Notes: generated from the letters alone by a model not told the origin. A stretch of 64,000 nt of DNA from Pedobacter riviphilus (GCF_014692875.1 NZ_CP061171.1:4960001-5024000), one strand, 5' to 3'; counted from the stretch's first letter, positions 8,319 through 16,570 are shown. Numbers and translations: made by a program.

Positions 8319-9131
8319 TTATTTTAAAACGTTAAAGAAATTAAATTCTGCCCTAAGCAGATACATATTTTTGGTGTATCGGTTATCCATATTTCCGGCT
8401 GCCTGAAAGCGGTAGCCTAAATCGATACGGGTTGTACTGTTTAAAATCATCTGTATAGCAGGAGCGATATCCAAGTAAGATTGGCCGCTACTTGGATCGG
8501 TTTTGCCCAATAGTTCTAAATATACGTTAAAGTTTGGCTGCTTATAATCTTTGTAAACCACGGGTAGAACCAAATAACCCGACGATAAGCTGTACGAGAA
8601 AATGTTCTTCGGTTGAGGCATTCCCGCAATCTGTCTGTCATAATTTTCGAAAGCATGCGCGTAGCCTAAGGTTGATGATAGTGCCAGTTTGTGCAGCAAC
8701 TGGGTAAAAATCAATCCGCCCTGCACACCACTGTTGTCGCCCTCAAGGTTAATATCACGGCTATATGTTGGCCTTCTGCTGGTACTAATCCTTCCAAATG
8801 CTGATGCTCTAAAATGGCTTTGTGCCTCATCTAACGATAAAAACCGATATTTCGCATACAAACTTCCACCCTCTAACCGGTATTTGCCGTCCATATCAGA
8901 CATAAAACCTTGCGCATGCATCATCAGGTTTTTATTAAAACCAATCATTACTTCCGGAATAGTTCTACTTACAAAACCAGGATTATTGAACATGCCTTCA
9001 TTCGTAATTCTTACGCCAATCGATTTGGTTGGCATATTACTGGCAGGTTCGGTAAATACATATAGTTCTTGTGCAAAACCATTTGTATAGGCGCCGATAA
9101 GCATCAACGCCAATACGAATACCTTTTTCAT
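8319..9131 (-). CDS. Putative outer-membrane beta-barrel protein of the metal operon
   Basis: 270 residues with a signal peptide (MKKVFVLALMLIGAYTNGFAQ). The rest shows alternating hydrophobic and polar residues typical of beta-barrel strands, with aromatic ends (for example SLYAKYRFLSLDEAQ and IDLGYRFQAAG) and a C-terminal ...RAEFNFFNVLK. I recognise no specific family. It overlaps the upstream HMA gene by ATGA and is 25 bp from DUF3347. I infer an outer-membrane protein linked to metal stress; transport is not shown. Confidence 0.65.
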   Translation of the reverse strand: MKKVFVLALMLIGAYTNGFAQELYVFTEPASNMPTKSIGVRITNEGMFNNPGFVSRTIPEVMIGFNKNLMMHAQGFMSDMDGKYRLEGGSLYAKYRFLSLDEAQSHFRASAFGRISTSRRPTYSRDINLEGDNSGVQGGLIFTQLLHKLALSSTLGYAHAFENYDRQIAGMPQPKNIFSYSLSSGYLVLPVVYKDYKQPNFNVYLELLGKTDPSSGQSYLDIAPAIQMILNSTTRIDLGYRFQAAGNMDNRYTKNMYLLRAEFNFFNVLK

Positions 9132-9670
9132 CTTAAGAAAGAACTAAATGGTAAATACGTGTTTTTTTTTCCATTAACTACGCCAGTACCACTCGCATAA
9201 GCATCAGAATTAGCTGTTGCGGCCTGCTTTTTAAATGCAGCGCCTGAAATGAAATTTTTATCTACAATACTGGCTTTTACAGTTCCATTAAGTGTTTTGC
9301 TTTTTGCGTTTACAAAGCGGTACACATTGCCATCAACAACTGCCTGCCCTTTATCGTCTATTTTTACCTGGTTAAAATTGAAATTTGCGGTTAAGCCACC
9401 AACCGAAAAACCAGCATCCTGAACTTTTTTGCGCACTAAATCAAGATTGATATTGGCATCCTTTTTAAATGTTAGAACAAAGATATTTTTGTTTAAATCG
9501 GGTTTTACACTGCTGATAAAGTTTAAGGTTTCTAACGACTTTTGTGTTGCATTAGAGCACATAGAGCAGGTTAAGCCTGTTACCTGTAAATCTGCTGAAG
9601 ATATTTGTTGTGCCGAAACATTAGCGGCGAAGAATAGCATAATGATGCTGAATATTTTTATTGCTTTCAT
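9128..9670 (-). CDS. Exported HMA-domain protein
   Basis: 180 residues with a signal peptide (MKAIKIFSIIMLFFAANVSAQ) followed by an HMA fold. The metal site is TGLTCSMCSNATQ (Cys35 and Cys38), and the fold runs to about residue 95 with KKVQDAGFSVGG. The C-terminal half has no recognised domain. I infer a periplasmic copper (or similar) chaperone. The stop overlaps the start of the outer-membrane protein gene (ATGA). Confidence 0.8.
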   Translation of the reverse strand: MKAIKIFSIIMLFFAANVSAQQISSADLQVTGLTCSMCSNATQKSLETLNFISSVKPDLNKNIFVLTFKKDANINLDLVRKKVQDAGFSVGGLTANFNFNQVKIDDKGQAVVDGNVYRFVNAKSKTLNGTVKASIVDKNFISGAAFKKQAATANSDAYASGTGVVNGKKNTYLPFSSFLR

Positions 9671-9699
9671 GATTTTTTTGAATTAGAGTTTAAGAAAAA

Positions 9700-9746
9700 T
9701 GTCACATTGAGCCTGTCGAAATGCAAAAAACGATGCATTGACGAGC
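9700..9746. repeat. Short diverged intergenic palindrome
   Basis: tgtcacattgagcctgtcga followed, after a short loop, by tgcattgacgagc. A short relative of the palindrome family at 26172. It separates the HMA gene from the HYC_CC_PP gene. Confidence 0.4.
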
Positions 9747-9760
9747 TGATGTTTAAAATC

Positions 9761-10162
9761 CTAATTCCTAAAAATACAATTGAAAATATGAAGGGCAATC
9801 CGCGAAGAGAGTGGCGGAGCTTTATTCGAAATTTTACTGAAAAATTTGGGGCTAATGTCGGATAAAAAAGCTAAAACTGGTGGATGAAGAAAAAGATGAA
9901 TAAAAAAGAGCTTTGGCATTTGTACCTGGGCCCCAATCTGGTGACTATCTTTAACTTTTACCGTTACCTGGGTATTTTTACAACAGCCATCATCTTTATT
10001 CTCGGCTGGAATTTCTTTGCAAAATTTGCAGGAAACCTCGTTGCTAAAAAGTTTAACGTTTTCTAGTTTGCCCCCACAAAAATGGAGACTTAAAGCCAAA
10101 CCCATAACACTAACTGCATATAATACAGCCAAAGAAAGTGCTATTTTTTGTTTTAACCTCAT
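9761..10162 (-). CDS. HYC_CC_PP family protein
   Basis: 133 residues from the ATG at 10162, which gives an N-terminal hydrophobic signal or anchor (MRLKQKIALSLAVLYAVSVM). It carries the three marks that name the family: His-x-Cys (HFC, 27-29), a CxxC plus Cys-Cys (45, 48, 60-61) and a Pro-Pro (94-95). Function of the family is unknown. It occurs in Bacteroidota next to copper genes, and here it heads the metal-related minus-strand genes. TACCTTTG lies only 5 bases before the ATG, which suggests a leaderless mRNA. Confidence 0.82.
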   Translation of the reverse strand: MRLKQKIALSLAVLYAVSVMGLALSLHFCGGKLENVKLFSNEVSCKFCKEIPAENKDDGCCKNTQVTVKVKDSHQIGAQVQMPKLFFIHLFLHPPVLAFLSDISPKFFSKISNKAPPLSSRIALHIFNCIFRN

Positions 10163-10167
10163 TAATA

Positions 10168-10175
10168 CAAAGGTA
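10168..10175 (-). promoter_or_regulatory. Putative -7 element directly before the HYC_CC_PP start
   Basis: TACCTTTG on the minus strand, 5 bases from the ATG. It would place transcription start at or near the first codon. No good -33 TTTG at normal spacing. Confidence 0.45.
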
Positions 10176-10256
10176 AAGGAAAAAAAATCGAATAATGCCA
10201 GCAATTATTTATTGAATTTCATTTTTTAGCTTACTTTAGCCTTAAACACCAGTTAA

Positions 10257-10985
10257 ATGAAGAAAATATTATTATTCCTCTGCACCTTTTCTATACTTTC
10301 GGCTTTTGCTGCAAAGCCCAAAAATCAATATGTACGGATTAAAACAGAATTCGGGGAATGCATCGTTAGGCTATATAACCAAACCCCTTTACACCGCGAT
10401 AACTTTTTGAAATTAGCCCGGTCGGGCTATTACAACGGTGTTTTATTTCACCGGGTGATTAAAGATTTTATGATTCAGGGTGGTGATCCAGATTCTAAAA
10501 ATGCCAAACCAGATTCGCTGTTGGGCGAGGGCGGACCAAAATATACCATCCCAGCAGAATTTAATGATAGCTTATTTCACAAAAAAGGCGTTTTGGCTGC
10601 GGCCAGAGAAGGCGATGATGTAAATCCGGCCAAAGCATCGAGTGGTAGCCAGTTTTACCTGGTGCAGGGAAAAGTTTTTACTGACCAGCAATTGGATAAT
10701 GTAGAAGAAAAGCGCTTGAAATTTAAAATCCCTGAATGGCAGCGAGAGGTATATAAAACGATAGGCGGTACACCTCATTTGGATCGAAACTATACTGTTT
10801 ATGGCGAAATTGTGGTTGGTTTGGATATGGTTGATAAAATAGCTGCTTTGGCGACGGATAAAAACAATCGGCCAAAACAGGATGTGAAAATGGAAGTTAC
10901 CGTTTTAAAAAGAAGAACGGCGAAAAAATTGGAAAAGCGGTTGTTGCAAGGGTCTTTGAAAGATAAAATGATTATGGGCTCTTAG
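10257..10985 (+). CDS. Cyclophilin-type peptidyl-prolyl cis-trans isomerase, exported
   Basis: 242 residues with a signal peptide ending near AFAA. The domain covers about 25-225: VRIKTEFGECIVRLY, then LFHRVIKDFMIQGGDPDSKN with the catalytic Arg, and ASSGSQFYLVQGK. It speeds prolyl isomerisation in protein folding, probably in the periplasm. An insertion of about 45 residues between GSQFYLVQG and YTVYGEIVVG, and a basic C-terminal tail, make it longer than E. coli PpiA; this is common in Bacteroidota. Confidence 0.93.
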   Translation: MKKILLFLCTFSILSAFAAKPKNQYVRIKTEFGECIVRLYNQTPLHRDNFLKLARSGYYNGVLFHRVIKDFMIQGGDPDSKNAKPDSLLGEGGPKYTIPAEFNDSLFHKKGVLAAAREGDDVNPAKASSGSQFYLVQGKVFTDQQLDNVEEKRLKFKIPEWQREVYKTIGGTPHLDRNYTVYGEIVVGLDMVDKIAALATDKNNRPKQDVKMEVTVLKRRTAKKLEKRLLQGSLKDKMIMGS

Positions 10986-11009
10986 TTTTAGCACTTCTTC
11001 CAGACGCGC

Positions 11010-11076
11010 CCATCATGCTGAATTTATTTCAGCATCTTCGTACTATAAAGACCCTGAAATAAATTCAGGGTGACGA
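11010..11076. repeat. Dispersed intergenic palindrome, double hairpin
   Basis: Two adjacent palindromes: atgctgaatttatttcagcat and accctgaaataaattcagggt. Each can form a hairpin and the two share the core tgaaataaattca. Related copies lie at 14264 and 24286. It separates the isomerase from exonuclease III. Confidence 0.7.
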
Positions 11077-11196
11077 CCGCTTGGACTTATCTCTAAAAAA
11101 AAGTTTCTGAGTATGTCACATTAATTGAATTACAATTACTAAGCATTTATTCAATTAATTTCTAAATTTACCGCCCACAACAATTGAAATTACTGA

Positions 11197-11964
11197 ATGA
11201 AGATTATTTCCTACAATGTTAATGGGATTAGGGCGGCGAGTACCAAAAATTTTTTTGGCTGGCTTCAGGCTACAGATGCTGATATGGTTTGCCTGCAGGA
11301 AGTAAAAGCCCTGCCATTGCAGATTCCGGAAATTATTGCCCTGATTGAACAACTCGGTTATCATCATTATTGGTTTCCTGCTGAAAAAAAAGGATATAGT
11401 GGAGTAGCAATCCTAACCAAAATTAAACCTAACCACATCGAATTTGGCTGCGGTGAAGAGTGGATAGATAAAGAGGGTAGGATTTTAAGGGCCGATTTTA
11501 ATGATTTTTCTTTAATGAGCCTCTATATGCCATCTGGCTCAAGCGGAGATGAGCGGCAGATTAAAAAGTATGAATTTATGCGGTTTTTTGATGTGTATAT
11601 TGGTGAACTGCGCAAAGAGATCCCAAATTTAGTTGTAAGTGGCGATTACAATATCTGCCATACAGCCATCGATATTCATAACCCTAAATCGAATGCCAAT
11701 TCATCAGGCTTTTTACCCGAAGAACGGGAGTGGATGCAGCTATTTTTGGATAACGGTTTTATTGATACCTTCCGTCATTTTAACAAAGACCCACATCATT
11801 ATACCTGGTGGAGTTATCGGGCTGGCTCGAGAGGAAAGAATCTGGGTTGGCGGATCGATTACCATTTAGCTACGAAACCCATGGAGAACCGCTTGAAAAA
11901 TGTTAGAATTTTGCCAGATGCGATACATTCAGATCATTGCCCTGTGCTTTTAGAGATAGATTAA
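11197..11964 (+). CDS. xth: Exodeoxyribonuclease III (AP endonuclease)
   Basis: 255 residues, complete. ExoIII-type endonuclease/exonuclease/phosphatase fold: MKIISYNVNGIRAA (Asn7), the metal ligand Glu35 in CLQEVKA, SGDYNICH with the catalytic Asp/Asn, WWSYRAGSRGKNLGWRIDY, and the C-terminal HSDHCPVLLEID. It cuts at abasic sites and trims 3' ends in base-excision repair. Single gene after a palindromic repeat. Start at the first ATG, which begins directly with the conserved first strand. Confidence 0.95.
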   Translation: MKIISYNVNGIRAASTKNFFGWLQATDADMVCLQEVKALPLQIPEIIALIEQLGYHHYWFPAEKKGYSGVAILTKIKPNHIEFGCGEEWIDKEGRILRADFNDFSLMSLYMPSGSSGDERQIKKYEFMRFFDVYIGELRKEIPNLVVSGDYNICHTAIDIHNPKSNANSSGFLPEEREWMQLFLDNGFIDTFRHFNKDPHHYTWWSYRAGSRGKNLGWRIDYHLATKPMENRLKNVRILPDAIHSDHCPVLLEID

Positions 11965-12055
11965 ATTTGGTTAAAAGTTAATTGTTTAAATCGGTTAACT
12001 GTACCCAATGCTCAATTAACCAGTTTATACAGTTTGAATATTAACCATTCTATAA

Positions 12056-13297
12056 ATGCTAATCACAAACATAAAGGGGCTCGTAGGCCTGCATCCAAAA
12101 GATAAATTAGTGCTTCGTGGCAGCGAATTAGATTCGTTGCCTATTCTCGAAAATGCCTGGCTTTTAATTGAAGATGGCCTGATTAAAGATTTCGGCGAAA
12201 TGGATTCAATCCCATCTCTTGTTTCAAGTCTACCATCTCAAATCTCGGCAGAAGGCAGATATATTTTTCCTTCATGGTGCGATAGTCATACACATATTGT
12301 TTTTGCTGCCCCACGTGAGGAAGAATTTGCCATGAAAATTCAAGGCAAAAGCTATGAAGAGATTGCCGCTGCAGGAGGTGGGATTCTAAATTCAGCTAAT
12401 AAGCTCCAAAAAGCCTCAGAAGACGAATTGTTTAAAAGTGCATCTGTGCGATTAAATCAGATGATCCTTCATGGAACTGGTGCGGTTGAAATTAAAAGCG
12501 GATATGGATTAACCACAGAGAGCGAAATAAAAATGCTCAGGGTTATCCGTAGGTTGAAAGATCAGTTTCCAATTCCGATAAAAGCAACTTTTTTAGCTGC
12601 CCATGCTTATCCGGCTGAGTTTAAAAACAACCACCAGGGTTACATCGATTTAATTATTAATGAAATGCTACCTCAAATAGCAGCAGAAAAACTGGCTGAC
12701 TATATTGATGTTTTTTGCGAAAAAGGATTTTTCTCTATCGAAGAAACCGATCAGGTATTAAAAGCGGGGGCAAAGTATGGGCTAAAACCAAAAGTACATG
12801 CTAATCAGCTTTCTGTTTCAGGAGCCGTAGAAGTTTCTGTACAAAACAAAGCCGTTTCGGTTGATCATCTCGAAGAAAGCAATGAGGAAACCATCCAGAC
12901 ATTAAGAAATGCTGATACCATTGTAACATTACTCCCTTCTTGTTCGTTTTACCTAGGTATTCCTTTTGCTGATGCCAAAAGCTTTATTATAGCCGATTTA
13001 CCCGTTGCTTTGGCTACCGATTATAATCCTGGTTCAACACCCTCGGGAAACATGAATTTTGTGGTGTCGCTTGGATGCATTAAAATGAAGATGGTACCTG
13101 AGCAAGCGATAAATGCTGCAACATTAAACGGTGCGGCGGCAATGGAAATGAGTGATGATTATGGAAGCATTACCGTTGGTAAAAAAGCAAATCTATTTAT
13201 AACCAAGCCAATGCCTTCAATTGCCTATTTGCCATATAGCTTTGGCGAATCGCAAATAGAAACTGTTATTTTAAACGGTGAAATTTATAATGGATAA
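12056..13297 (+). CDS. hutI: Imidazolonepropionase
   Basis: 413 residues, amidohydrolase fold. SWCDSHTHIVFAAPREEEF holds the HxH metal site. AVEIKSGYGLT, FLAAHAYPAEF, KVHANQLS, SVDHLEE and ALATDYNPGSTPSGNM are all diagnostic of HutI. It hydrolyses 4-imidazolone-5-propionate to N-formimidoyl-glutamate in histidine degradation. It overlaps hutG by 8 bases. hutU and hutH are not in the window. Confidence 0.96.
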   Translation: MLITNIKGLVGLHPKDKLVLRGSELDSLPILENAWLLIEDGLIKDFGEMDSIPSLVSSLPSQISAEGRYIFPSWCDSHTHIVFAAPREEEFAMKIQGKSYEEIAAAGGGILNSANKLQKASEDELFKSASVRLNQMILHGTGAVEIKSGYGLTTESEIKMLRVIRRLKDQFPIPIKATFLAAHAYPAEFKNNHQGYIDLIINEMLPQIAAEKLADYIDVFCEKGFFSIEETDQVLKAGAKYGLKPKVHANQLSVSGAVEVSVQNKAVSVDHLEESNEETIQTLRNADTIVTLLPSCSFYLGIPFADAKSFIIADLPVALATDYNPGSTPSGNMNFVVSLGCIKMKMVPEQAINAATLNGAAAMEMSDDYGSITVGKKANLFITKPMPSIAYLPYSFGESQIETVILNGEIYNG

Positions 13298-14249
13298 TCT
13301 TAAAATATATTCGCAGGGCGACATCGATCATCTGATTATCCTCCGCGATGGGGAAACCAAACTTGGCGAAAGAGTTGCAGTTTTATCCTCTTGGGATGAA
13401 CTGGAAGGCGCAAATGCGAAATTTGTGCTTTTGGGTATCCCAGAAGACATAGGGGTGCGTGCCAATGCGGGTATTGCAGGTGCTGCATCTACTTGGAAGC
13501 CAAGTTTAATGGCTTTTTTAAATATCCAAAGCAACCGCTTTTTAAATGGTGGGGAGGTTTTGGTTTTAGGCCATTTCGAAATTGATGAGCCCGAAGATTC
13601 TTCCCTAAAGGGTTTAAGAAACAAAGTAACGCAGATTGATGACCTGGTTTATCCAGTAATTGAGAAAATTGTAGCTGCTGGTAAAATACCTATTGTAATT
13701 GGGGGCGGGCACAATAATGCCTACCCAATAATTAAGGGTGCTTCTTTAGCGCACAAGAAACCAATAACTGTTTTGAATGTTGATGCGCATGCTGATTTAA
13801 GAGAACTGGAAGGTAGGCATAGTGGAAACGGATTTTCTTATGCATTAAAAGAAAAATATCTCGACAACTATTGCATGTATGGCTTGCATCAAAACTATAA
13901 TAATGAGGCTATTTTAAATCAAATAGATACCAACCCCAAGCTTAAGGCTGTATTTTTTGATGATATTTTAACTGGAACTGATTTTACTAACTTGATGAAT
14001 GAAATAGGACCAGCTGCGGGTTTGGAAATTGATTTGGATTGCATTCAAAATGTGCTTTCGAGTGCAGAAACTCCATCAGGGTTTGCCGTTAACGATGTCA
14101 GAAAACTGATTTTAACCAGTGCTAAGAAATTTTCTTATTTGCATATTAGTGAAGGCGCCACACGGATGCTTGATGGGAGGGTGAGCAGGCTAACGTCGAA
14201 ATTAGTAGCTTATTTGGTGAGTGATTTTGTTAAGGCATATATTTCCTAA
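13290..14249 (+). CDS. hutG: Formimidoylglutamase
   Basis: 319 residues from the ATG at 13290; a GTG four codons earlier is possible. Arginase/agmatinase fold with the manganese ligands in GGGHNNAYP, NVDAHADLR and EIDLDCI. It splits N-formimidoyl-glutamate to glutamate and formamide, the last step of the pathway that does not use tetrahydrofolate. It follows hutI directly with an 8-base overlap, so they form one operon. The other arginase-family options (agmatinase, arginase) are less likely given this neighbour. Confidence 0.93.
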   Translation: MDNLKIYSQGDIDHLIILRDGETKLGERVAVLSSWDELEGANAKFVLLGIPEDIGVRANAGIAGAASTWKPSLMAFLNIQSNRFLNGGEVLVLGHFEIDEPEDSSLKGLRNKVTQIDDLVYPVIEKIVAAGKIPIVIGGGHNNAYPIIKGASLAHKKPITVLNVDAHADLRELEGRHSGNGFSYALKEKYLDNYCMYGLHQNYNNEAILNQIDTNPKLKAVFFDDILTGTDFTNLMNEIGPAAGLEIDLDCIQNVLSSAETPSGFAVNDVRKLILTSAKKFSYLHISEGATRMLDGRVSRLTSKLVAYLVSDFVKAYIS

Positions 14250-14263
14250 TTAAAGATCGTTAT

Positions 14264-14340
14264 GCTGAATTTAGTTCAGCATCTTTAACTAAGTTGATTT
14301 CTTGTAGATAGACCCTGAAACAAGTTCAGGGTGGCGACTG
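14264..14340. repeat. Dispersed intergenic palindrome, double hairpin
   Basis: atgctgaatttagttcagcat and accctgaaacaagttcagggt, both self-complementary, the same design as at 11010. It lies between the convergent ends of hutG and the small minus-strand gene and may act as a terminator on both strands. Confidence 0.68.
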
Positions 14341-14350
14341 TGTAAGAAAT

Positions 14351-14509
14351 TTACAAGTGCTCTGCTTCGTATTTTTCTCCGGCCTGTAACATTAATTCAA
14401 TCTGTTTCAGGTCTTCGGCGGTTAATTCTTCCTTTTCCTGTAATTCGAATACCGCAATCATGTTGTCTTCGTATTGTTTTTCGGTTTTGATAACGATTTC
14501 CTGAGGCAT
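14351..14509 (-). CDS. Small conserved-looking acidic protein, function unknown
   Basis: 52 codons: begins MPQEIVIKTEKQYEDNMIAV and ends GEKYEAEHL. Rich in Glu and Lys, predicted mostly helical, with codon use like the neighbours and no membrane segment. The ATG lies 10 bp after the cyclo-ligase stop on the same strand, so the two are probably co-transcribed. I do not recognise a family. The tidy reading frame and operon position make it a likely real gene. Confidence 0.6.
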   Translation of the reverse strand: MPQEIVIKTEKQYEDNMIAVFELQEKEELTAEDLKQIELMLQAGEKYEAEHL

Positions 14510-14519
14510 GCTGGTAAGC

Positions 14520-15080
14520 TTAAAATTTTATAATTTCTGTTGGCGTAATGCAAAAATCTAACCTGATGTCGTGTTCATTTACATCATCGATTTTTTCAAT
14601 AGCAGGATACAAAGATAAGCCTATTTTTTGAGCATTTATATCCTGTAAAAAACGATCGTAAAAGCCCTTGCCATAACCCACCCGGTAACCTTGTTTATCG
14701 AAAGCTAATAGTGGAATCAATACCATGTTAATCTCGCCCTCATGCAAGCTTCCTTTTTGCGGTTCCAGGATGTTATAAAGGTTTTTCTTTAAGTCGCCTA
14801 TTCCTAAATATTCGTGATTGCTCATTAAAGCCGTTTCAAAATCGGCTTTAGGTACAATGATTTTAATTTCTGGGTGATTTTTATTAAGCCATTCGATCAG
14901 TAGAAAGGTGTTGGGCTCTTTTTTTTCGGTGATGGGCAAAAAGATGTGCAGGGTTTTAATTTGGCTAAAATCGATCGATTTAAACTCATTTAAGAGCGCT
15001 TCACATAGGATTTTGTATTCTGAGACGCTCAGCAATAATCTTTCCTTTAGCACTTGCTTTCTGATTTCTGCTTTTAACAT
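14520..15080 (-). CDS. 5-formyltetrahydrofolate cyclo-ligase
   Basis: 186 residues, complete. N-terminal basic region (IRKQVLKERLLLS) and the C-terminal family signature VLIPLLAFDKQGYRVGYGKG followed by FYDRFL. It converts 5-formyl-THF to 5,10-methenyl-THF with ATP, recycling a dead-end folate. Cytoplasmic. A TACCTTTG element stands 5 bases before the ATG, so the message may be leaderless. Followed at 10 bp by the small acidic protein gene. Confidence 0.92.
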   Translation of the reverse strand: MLKAEIRKQVLKERLLLSVSEYKILCEALLNEFKSIDFSQIKTLHIFLPITEKKEPNTFLLIEWLNKNHPEIKIIVPKADFETALMSNHEYLGIGDLKKNLYNILEPQKGSLHEGEINMVLIPLLAFDKQGYRVGYGKGFYDRFLQDINAQKIGLSLYPAIEKIDDVNEHDIRLDFCITPTEIIKF

Positions 15081-15085
15081 ATTAA

Positions 15086-15093
15086 CAAAGGTA
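15086..15093 (-). promoter_or_regulatory. Putative -7 element directly before the cyclo-ligase start
   Basis: TACCTTTG on the minus strand, 5 bases upstream of the ATG. The expected -33 site would fall inside the palindrome at 15104-15136 and is not recognisable. Confidence 0.45.
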
Positions 15094-15103
15094 AATATTT
15101 TAC

Positions 15104-15136
15104 AGACCTATAAGGTTTCTGAAACCTTATAGGTCT
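15104..15136. repeat. Perfect 16-bp palindrome with a 1-base centre
   Basis: Arms agacctataaggtttc and gaaaccttataggtct are exactly complementary around one T. It lies between efp and the cyclo-ligase gene and overlaps the expected -33 region of the latter. It looks like a dispersed intergenic palindrome or a regulatory hairpin. Confidence 0.6.
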
Positions 15137-15147
15137 TGAGAAAATAA

Positions 15148-15181
15148 AAAAGCCTCTAAAAACTTAATTTTAGAGGCTTTT
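15148..15181. terminator. Intrinsic terminator, bidirectional
   Basis: Stem aaaagcctctaaaa / ttttagaggctttt with a short loop (acttaa or similar). A- and T-runs on either side make it work in both directions. On the minus strand it closes the efp gene ending at 15196. Confidence 0.82.
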
Positions 15182-15195
15182 AAATATTGAGTTAA

Positions 15196-15756
15196 TTATT
15201 TTACACGCTCAACGTAGTCGCCTGTACGGGTGTCAATTTTAATTTTATCGCCCTGGTTAACAAACATTGGTACTTTAACTTCAACCCCATTTTCTAATGT
15301 TGCTGCTTTTAAAGCGTTTGTAGAAGTATCGCCTTTAACAGCTGGTTCCGAGTACGTAATTTCAAATTCGGCAAAGTTGGGTAATTGTGCCATAATAGCC
15401 TCGTCGCTTTCCATAGAAACAATAATGTTCATACCTTCTTTTAAGAATTTAATTGCAGAACCGAATAAGGTTTTTTCAACATTAAATTGCTCGTAAGAGT
15501 TGTTGTCCATTACTACCAGGTAGTTGCCATCTTCATAAAGGTATTGGTAATCGTTGGTTTCTACACGGCAAATTTCAACAGCCTCGTCTGTATTCATACG
15601 GGCTTCTACAATTCTACCTGTTTTAATGTTACGGAATTTACCGGTGTAAAATGCACCACCTTTACCAGGTGTACGATGATTCCATTCGTCAACAGTAACC
15701 AGCTCGTTGTTTACACGAAGAATGTTACCTGTTTTGATTTCTGATGCTTTTGCCAT
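15196..15756 (-). CDS. efp: Elongation factor P, lysine-tip paralogue
   Basis: 186 residues, all three EF-P domains. The tip loop reads HRTPGKGGAF, so Lys32 occupies the place of E. coli Lys34, the residue that is modified and reaches the peptidyl-transferase centre. The C-terminal ...GDKIKIDTRTGDYVERVK is the EF-P signature. EF-P relieves ribosome stalling at consecutive prolines. A second EF-P gene lies 131 bp upstream on the same strand. It has its own TAnnTTTG element and is followed by a terminator, so it can be expressed independently. Confidence 0.95.
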   Translation of the reverse strand: MAKASEIKTGNILRVNNELVTVDEWNHRTPGKGGAFYTGKFRNIKTGRIVEARMNTDEAVEICRVETNDYQYLYEDGNYLVVMDNNSYEQFNVEKTLFGSAIKFLKEGMNIIVSMESDEAIMAQLPNFAEFEITYSEPAVKGDTSTNALKAATLENGVEVKVPMFVNQGDKIKIDTRTGDYVERVK

Positions 15757-15802
15757 ATTGTGTTATCCTAAATTGGATTTATATTTCAGTTTTTCGTGAC
15801 GG

Positions 15803-15810
15803 CAAAGGTA
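15803..15810 (-). promoter_or_regulatory. Putative -7 element of the lysine-tip efp
   Basis: TACCTTTG on the minus strand, 46 bases before the ATG at 15756. It gives this paralogue a promoter separate from that of the upstream paralogue. Confidence 0.5.
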
Positions 15811-15887
15811 AAATTATTTTGATAAAAACCTATAAAGGTTTAGGGTATAAGGCATAGGGTTTAAGGAGATTTAGAACCCCGGTTATA

Positions 15888-16448
15888 CTATTTTACCCTT
15901 TCCATATATTCGCCGGTTTTAGTATCAACTTTAACCTTATCTCCTTGGTTAATAAACAAAGGAACCCTAATTTCGGCGCCGGTTTCTACAGTGGCATATT
16001 TTTGTGCGCTGGTAGAGGTATCGCCTTTTACAGCGGGTTCAGAGTAGGTAATTTCCAGCTCTACGCTATTAGGAAGCTGGGCAACAATCGGTTCATCACT
16101 TTCAAAAGCGATCGTTACATTCATGCCCTCTTTTAAAAACTTAATGGAGTTTCCGAAAAGCAGCTTGGGGATATTGTACTGCTCAAAAGTGTTGTTGTCC
16201 ATTACCACTAAATAATCGCCATCTTCATAAAGATATTGATAGTCGTTGGTTTCTACACGGCAGATGGTCACCTCCTCATCGGTCCGGAAACGGTATTCTA
16301 CAATTTTTCCGGTTTTTACATTGCGCATACGGGCCTGATAAAAAGCCCTTAAATTTCCTGGGGTACGGTGGATGTACTCTTCAACACTTACCAACTCTCC
16401 GTTAAAACGAAGTACGTTTCCGCTTTTTACTTCTGATGCCTTTGCCAT
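15888..16448 (-). CDS. efp: Elongation factor P, asparagine-tip paralogue
   Basis: 186 residues, same length and clearly a duplicate of the downstream gene. Domains II and III are well conserved (VETNDYQYLYEDGDYLVVMD; KVDTKTGEYMERVK). The tip loop, however, reads HRTPGNLRAF. Asn32 replaces the lysine that is normally modified, and Leu-Arg follow in place of Gly-Gly. The factor therefore cannot carry a lysine modification at the usual place. Whether it still helps at polyproline, uses the nearby Arg34, or has another role is open. Own TAACTTTG element upstream. Confidence 0.93.
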   Translation of the reverse strand: MAKASEVKSGNVLRFNGELVSVEEYIHRTPGNLRAFYQARMRNVKTGKIVEYRFRTDEEVTICRVETNDYQYLYEDGDYLVVMDNNTFEQYNIPKLLFGNSIKFLKEGMNVTIAFESDEPIVAQLPNSVELEITYSEPAVKGDTSTSAQKYATVETGAEIRVPLFINQGDKVKVDTKTGEYMERVK

Positions 16449-16485
16449 TTGATAATGAAATATTGTTTTGTCAATTTTTAAATGC

Positions 16486-16493
16486 CAAAGTTA
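16486..16493 (-). promoter_or_regulatory. Putative -7 element of the asparagine-tip efp
   Basis: TAACTTTG on the minus strand, 37 bases before the ATG at 16448. Confidence 0.5.
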
Positions 16494-16570
16494 AAAAAAG
16501 GAATGTAATCCTTAAAATCGATCGATCAAAACCTTGCGGGTTTGATTCTGGGAAGAAAAAATACCCGTAT

